Source: an uncultured Oscillospiraceae bacterium (GTDB taxonomy: Bacteria > Bacillota > Clostridia > Oscillospirales > Oscillospiraceae). Taken from it: a stretch of DNA of 7,227 nt. Below the pieces are notes generated by a model, which was not told the DNA's origin, searched no databases, and was given only the letters and a program-made list of their open reading frames with translations. The translations under genes and the position numbers were made by a program. Every line of letters begins with the position of its first letter. Position 1 is the first letter of the stretch. The stretch lies in the NCBI GenBank assembly GCA_910588045.1, contig CAJUPS010000133.1, positions 1-7,227 of the forward strand, in the 5' to 3' direction. Below, one piece after another: positions 4,420-7,227 of this stretch.

Positions 4420-6291
4420 TTGAAGGAAAAGCTTCTCCGGTGTAAGGACTGTATCTGGAGCCGGGACTGGCTGCGGGAGACGCTCAGCGGGCTGTGCCTG
4501 TTTTTGACGCTGGTGGGTCTGGACGGTGGGCTGCGCCTGATCTACCGGGGGGTGGGCAGCACGGCGGCCTGCTCCTTCCGCTCCCCTATTCCGTGGATCT
4601 TCACGCTGTGCTGGGCGGTGATGCTCACGAGCCTGGTGCGGCTGCTGCCCTACCGGGGGCAGAGGATCGCCATCCGCGTAGTGGGGTGGTTCAACTGCAC
4701 CCTGTTTCTGGCTCACGCGCTTTTGTATAAGGCCAAGGGGACCTTCTTCTCCTTCTCCATTTTGATTTTCGCGGGGGACGGCTTTAAGTTTATCGACCCC
4801 TCCTATTTGCAGGTGCGCAAGCTGGTGTGGATCTTCTTCCTCTGCGGTCTGGTGGGGACCCATCTGGCGGTTATATTGGTTCCGCCCGGGAGGCGAAGCC
4901 TCCGCAACCGGCTCATAACTCTGGCGGCGGTGCCCCTGTGCATCCTGGGAATCAATCTGAACGTGCAGCTGAACCTGACAAGCCGCCTGCAAATTCACTT
5001 CAATATCCATCAGGCCAGTCTGCTCTATGAGGACTTCACCAGTACCAACGACTGTGTGCTGCTGGCGGGCATGTACCAGCACGCCTTCCGGGACTTCTGC
5101 CTGACCTACGGCGTGTACGACAAGTTCGGCATGGCGGGCAGCGGCGATACCGTCAAGGCCCTGGACGCCTGGTACGAGGGCAAGGAACCCGACCCGGACA
5201 ACCAGTGGACGGGCCGGTTCGCGGGGAAGAATATCATCCTCATCCAGCTGGAGGCCATCGATACCTGGATGATCGACGAGCGGTTCATGCCCAATCTGTA
5301 TAGGATACAACAGGAGAGCCTGGATTTTACGCAGCACTATACGCCGCTGTATCTGGACGCGGGCACCTTCAACACGGAGATGATCGTCAATACCGGCCTG
5401 GTCTCCCCCTTTACCGGCAGCACCTCCTCCATGTACAGCCGCAACGACTACCCCGATTCTCTGGCCCATCTGTTGACGGCGGAGGGGTATACGGCCAGGG
5501 CCTTCCACCGCTCCGGCGGAGACATCTACAACCGGGGCGTGATCCATGAGAACTGGGGCTATGAGAAATACTACAGCGGCGCGGACATGGGGATCCCCGA
5601 CAAGGAGCTGGATTTCGACACCGAGCTGATGCGGGCCTATGACCTTATGACGCCGACACAGCCCTTCCTCACCTTTATTATCACCTACTCCGCCCACGGG
5701 CCCTACGCGGACAGCGCCGTATCGGAGCGGTACTACGACTTCGCCGCCGAAAGGCTTCCGGCGGACACAAACGAGATGATGATCCACGCCTACGCCCACG
5801 CCTATGAGACGGACCTGTTTCTCGGGCAGCTCTACGACCGGCTGGAGGCGGACGGGCTGCTGGAGGACTCGGTACTGGTGCTGTACGCGGACCACTACGA
5901 CTACTACACCCTGGACGACAACCTGATTATGGCGGCAAAGGACGTGTGGGACAAGAACCTCATCACCCGCACCCCCTTTATGATCTACGAAAAGAACACC
6001 CCGGGACAGAAAATCGACAAGGTGACCTCCTCCTACGACGTGCTCCCTACGCTGGTGAATCTGCTGGGATTGGACAACGACGGGCGGCACTATGTGGGCA
6101 ACGACATTTTCTCCGAAAACGGCGGCTACGCCATCTTTGCCGACTACTCCTGGTACGACGGAGAGACCTACTGGAACGCCTTGAGCGAGGAGACGCCCTC
6201 TGAGGCGGTGACGGCGCGGAACGAGGAGCTGCGGAAGCGGCTGCAAATGAGCTGGGATACCATGCGCCTGAACTATTTTTCGCGGGAATAG
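4420..6291 (+). CDS. LtaS-like membrane phosphoglycerol transferase (LTA synthase / sulfatase family)
   Basis: The protein has an N-terminal membrane part with about five to six hydrophobic helices (roughly 22-42, 58-76, 86-104, 108-119, 134-155, 164-181) and an extracellular alkaline-phosphatase-like sulfatase domain (about 268-560). In LtaS enzymes this domain transfers glycerophosphate from phosphatidylglycerol to a growing polymer. The likely metal and catalytic residues are E278 (QLEA), the nucleophile T316 in GTFNTE, H363 (FHRSGG), H426 (SAHGPY) and D491-H492 (YADHYD). By alignment from memory these correspond to E255, T300, H347, H416 and D475/H476 of S. aureus LtaS. The start is TTG with AAAGGAGG (4405-4412) 7 nt upstream. 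An N-terminal CKDC (8-11) is unusual. The acceptor may be lipoteichoic acid, a glycolipid or another glycan; polymer identity is unproven. It is monocistronic, with its own promoter and no clear terminator after 6291. Confidence 0.9.
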   Translation: MKEKLLRCKDCIWSRDWLRETLSGLCLFLTLVGLDGGLRLIYRGVGSTAACSFRSPIPWIFTLCWAVMLTSLVRLLPYRGQRIAIRVVGWFNCTLFLAHALLYKAKGTFFSFSILIFAGDGFKFIDPSYLQVRKLVWIFFLCGLVGTHLAVILVPPGRRSLRNRLITLAAVPLCILGINLNVQLNLTSRLQIHFNIHQASLLYEDFTSTNDCVLLAGMYQHAFRDFCLTYGVYDKFGMAGSGDTVKALDAWYEGKEPDPDNQWTGRFAGKNIILIQLEAIDTWMIDERFMPNLYRIQQESLDFTQHYTPLYLDAGTFNTEMIVNTGLVSPFTGSTSSMYSRNDYPDSLAHLLTAEGYTARAFHRSGGDIYNRGVIHENWGYEKYYSGADMGIPDKELDFDTELMRAYDLMTPTQPFLTFIITYSAHGPYADSAVSERYYDFAAERLPADTNEMMIHAYAHAYETDLFLGQLYDRLEADGLLEDSVLVLYADHYDYYTLDDNLIMAAKDVWDKNLITRTPFMIYEKNTPGQKIDKVTSSYDVLPTLVNLLGLDNDGRHYVGNDIFSENGGYAIFADYSWYDGETYWNALSEETPSEAVTARNEELRKRLQMSWDTMRLNYFSRE

Positions 6292-6312
6292 CGGCCAGGG
6301 AACAAAAAACAG

Positions 6313-6342
6313 TTGACAAGGCTCTGTTTCCGGTGCTATAGT
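6313..6342 (+). promoter_or_regulatory. Sigma-A promoter of thrS
   Basis: The -35 box TTGACA (6313-6318) is a perfect consensus, and TATAGT (6337-6342) is a five-of-six -10 box after an 18-nt spacer. The predicted start near 6349 lies just upstream of the T-box stem I. The promoter begins 22 bp after the LtaS-like stop codon. Confidence 0.85.
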
Positions 6343-6349
6343 AGGAGCG

Positions 6350-6585
6350 AAAATGGCACAGAAGGAGAAGAATCCGTGTCGCGGCGGACAGAGAGGGGCG
6401 CACTTGGCTGGAAGCGCCCTGCGTCAGGCGGCGGACTGTACCACTCCGGAGCCGCCCGGGAGGACCGGGACGGTTGCCGCCCGTTACAGCGGTCACGAGC
6501 GACGGCGCGCTGCGCCGTAAGCAGGGTGGAACCGTGGAGTTTTTATGCTTCACCCCTGAAATTTTTGTCAGGGGTGAAGCTTTTT
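6350..6585 (+). promoter_or_regulatory. T-box riboswitch, threonine-specific, upstream of thrS
   Basis: This leader senses uncharged tRNA-Thr and allows thrS transcription when charging is low. Stem I appears to close by GGAG (6364-6367) with CTCC (6444-6447) and TCCG (6373-6376) with CGGA (6432-6435), leaving an internal loop that carries the triplet ACC (6440-6442), a Thr codon followed by A, as specifier. The distal arm has AGAGAG (6390-6395), stem GGGCGC/GCGCCC, and GGCTGGAA in the apical loop, typical T-box features. A stem II-type CCGTTA (6481-6486) and a perfect stem III hairpin (6502-6518) follow. The T-box AGGGTGGAACCGTG is at 6523-6536. The antiterminator forms CAGGG/CCCTG and GTGGAG/CTTCAC with TGGAACC as a 7-nt bulge. 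The bulge base A implies a U discriminator in the tRNA. Confidence 0.93.
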
Positions 6586-6589
6586 CTTT
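6547..6589 (+). terminator. T-box terminator hairpin
   Basis: GCTTCACCCCTGA (6547-6559) and TCAGGGGTGAAGC (6568-6580) are perfect 13-bp arms around an 8-nt loop, followed by TTTTTCTTT (6581-6589). Its left arm contains the bases (6548-6558) that the antiterminator uses, so the two structures exclude each other. It is the regulated terminator of the thrS leader. Confidence 0.93.
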
Positions 6590-6618
6590 ACCCCGTATTC
6601 GGAAAGGAGTTTATCCCC

Positions 6619-7227
6619 ATGAGCGAAGAAAACCTGTACACCTTTGAGAACGAGACCTACCGCAAGACCTATTGGCACACCTGCTCCCACGTGCTGGCCC
6701 AGGCCATGAAGCGCCTGCACCCGGAGGTGAAGCTGGCCATCGGGCCCTCCATCGACAACGGCTTCTACTACGACTTCGACACCCCCCAGCCCTTCACCGA
6801 GGCCCAGATGGAGGAGCTGGAGGCGGAAATGCGGAAGATCTGCAAGGAGAAGCTGAAGCTGGAGCGGTTTGAGCTGCCCCGTGAGGAAGCAATCAAGTTC
6901 ATGGAGGAGAAGGGCGAGCCCTACAAGGTGGAGCTCATCAACGACCTCCCCGAGGACGCGGTCATCAGCTTTTATAAACAGGGCGAGTTCGTGGACCTCT
7001 GCGCCGGGCCCCACGTGGATTCCACCGGGCGCATCAAGGGCAACGCCATCAAGCTCACCGCCTGCAACGCCGCTTACTGGCGGGGCGACAGCAACCGTCA
7101 GACCCTCCAGCGGATCTACGGCGTGGCCTTCCCCAAGAAGGAGGAGCTGGACGAGTACCTGGCCCGGATCGAGGAGGCCAAGAAGCGGGACCACCGGAAG
7201 CTGGGCAAGGAGCTGGGCCTGTTCATG
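6619..7227 (+). CDS. thrS: Threonyl-tRNA synthetase, N-terminal part (truncated by window end)
   Basis: ThrRS attaches threonine to tRNA-Thr; the visible 203 residues cover the second additional (SAD) editing domain, which hydrolyses mischarged Ser-tRNA-Thr, and run toward the catalytic core. Editing-site residues are H20-x3-H24 (HTCSH) and C128 with H132 (LCAGPHV). IGPSIDNGFYYDFD (41-54) and AYWRGDSNRQTLQRIYG (152-168) are family hallmarks. The frame is open to the last base. The ATG follows AAAGGAGT (6603-6610) with 8 nt spacing. The protein starts only about 16 residues before the SAD domain, so the roughly 60-residue N-terminal TGS domain of E. coli-type ThrRS is absent. The upstream DNA is the T-box leader, so no longer start is possible. 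Control is by the T-box. Confidence 0.96.
   Translation, partial: MSEENLYTFENETYRKTYWHTCSHVLAQAMKRLHPEVKLAIGPSIDNGFYYDFDTPQPFTEAQMEELEAEMRKICKEKLKLERFELPREEAIKFMEEKGEPYKVELINDLPEDAVISFYKQGEFVDLCAGPHVDSTGRIKGNAIKLTACNAAYWRGDSNRQTLQRIYGVAFPKKEELDEYLARIEEAKKRDHRKLGKELGLFM

Noticed and set aside
4360..6246. Long minus-strand open frame opposite the LtaS-like gene.
   Set aside because: Antisense shadow of a gene with intact catalytic motifs; no ribosome site or family signature.

Overview
The window is about 60% G+C with strongly G/C-biased codon ends. It carries a spore germination protease (gpr), a T-box riboswitch ahead of threonyl-tRNA synthetase, and strong Shine-Dalgarno sites. These point to an endospore-forming, G+C-rich member of the Clostridia (Oscillospiraceae-type gut Firmicutes). 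The lineage is inferred; no rRNA or marker phylogeny is present.

Layout. Positions 1-387 hold no convincing gene but are full of structured repeats: two perfect hairpins (79-140) and a tandem pair of 91-bp repeats (159-249 and 273-363) that ends 24 bp before the first gene. An MFS transporter (388-1728) and a membrane-anchored glycerophosphodiester phosphodiesterase (1747-2574) form a two-gene operon. It converges on rpsT (ribosomal protein S20, minus strand, 3045-2782) across a 207-bp gap with five consecutive stem-loops, the last a bidirectional terminator. rpsT and gpr (3255-4136) are divergent, an arrangement also seen in Bacillus; the shared gap holds a clear vegetative promoter for rpsT and a candidate forespore (sigma-F/G type) promoter for gpr. 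A pair of inverted 26-bp palindromic repeats follows gpr, one of which looks like its terminator. Next is an LtaS-like membrane phosphoglycerol transferase gene (4420-6291) with a near-consensus promoter whose -10 box sits inside a palindrome. The window ends in thrS (6619-7227, truncated by the window edge), preceded by a promoter and a complete T-box leader with a resolvable terminator/antiterminator pair.

How the genes relate. rpsT and thrS are translation genes, each with its own regulatory leader. gpr belongs to sporulation/germination. The phosphodiesterase and the LtaS-like enzyme both handle glycerophosphate chemistry of lipids or teichoic-type polymers, but they are in separate transcription units, so a functional link is only a guess. 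I see no clear new multi-gene system. The most interesting material is non-coding: the repeat elements, the palindrome over the LtaS-like promoter, the UUG-started rpsT with its leader hairpin, and the T-box in front of a ThrRS that lacks the usual N-terminal TGS domain.
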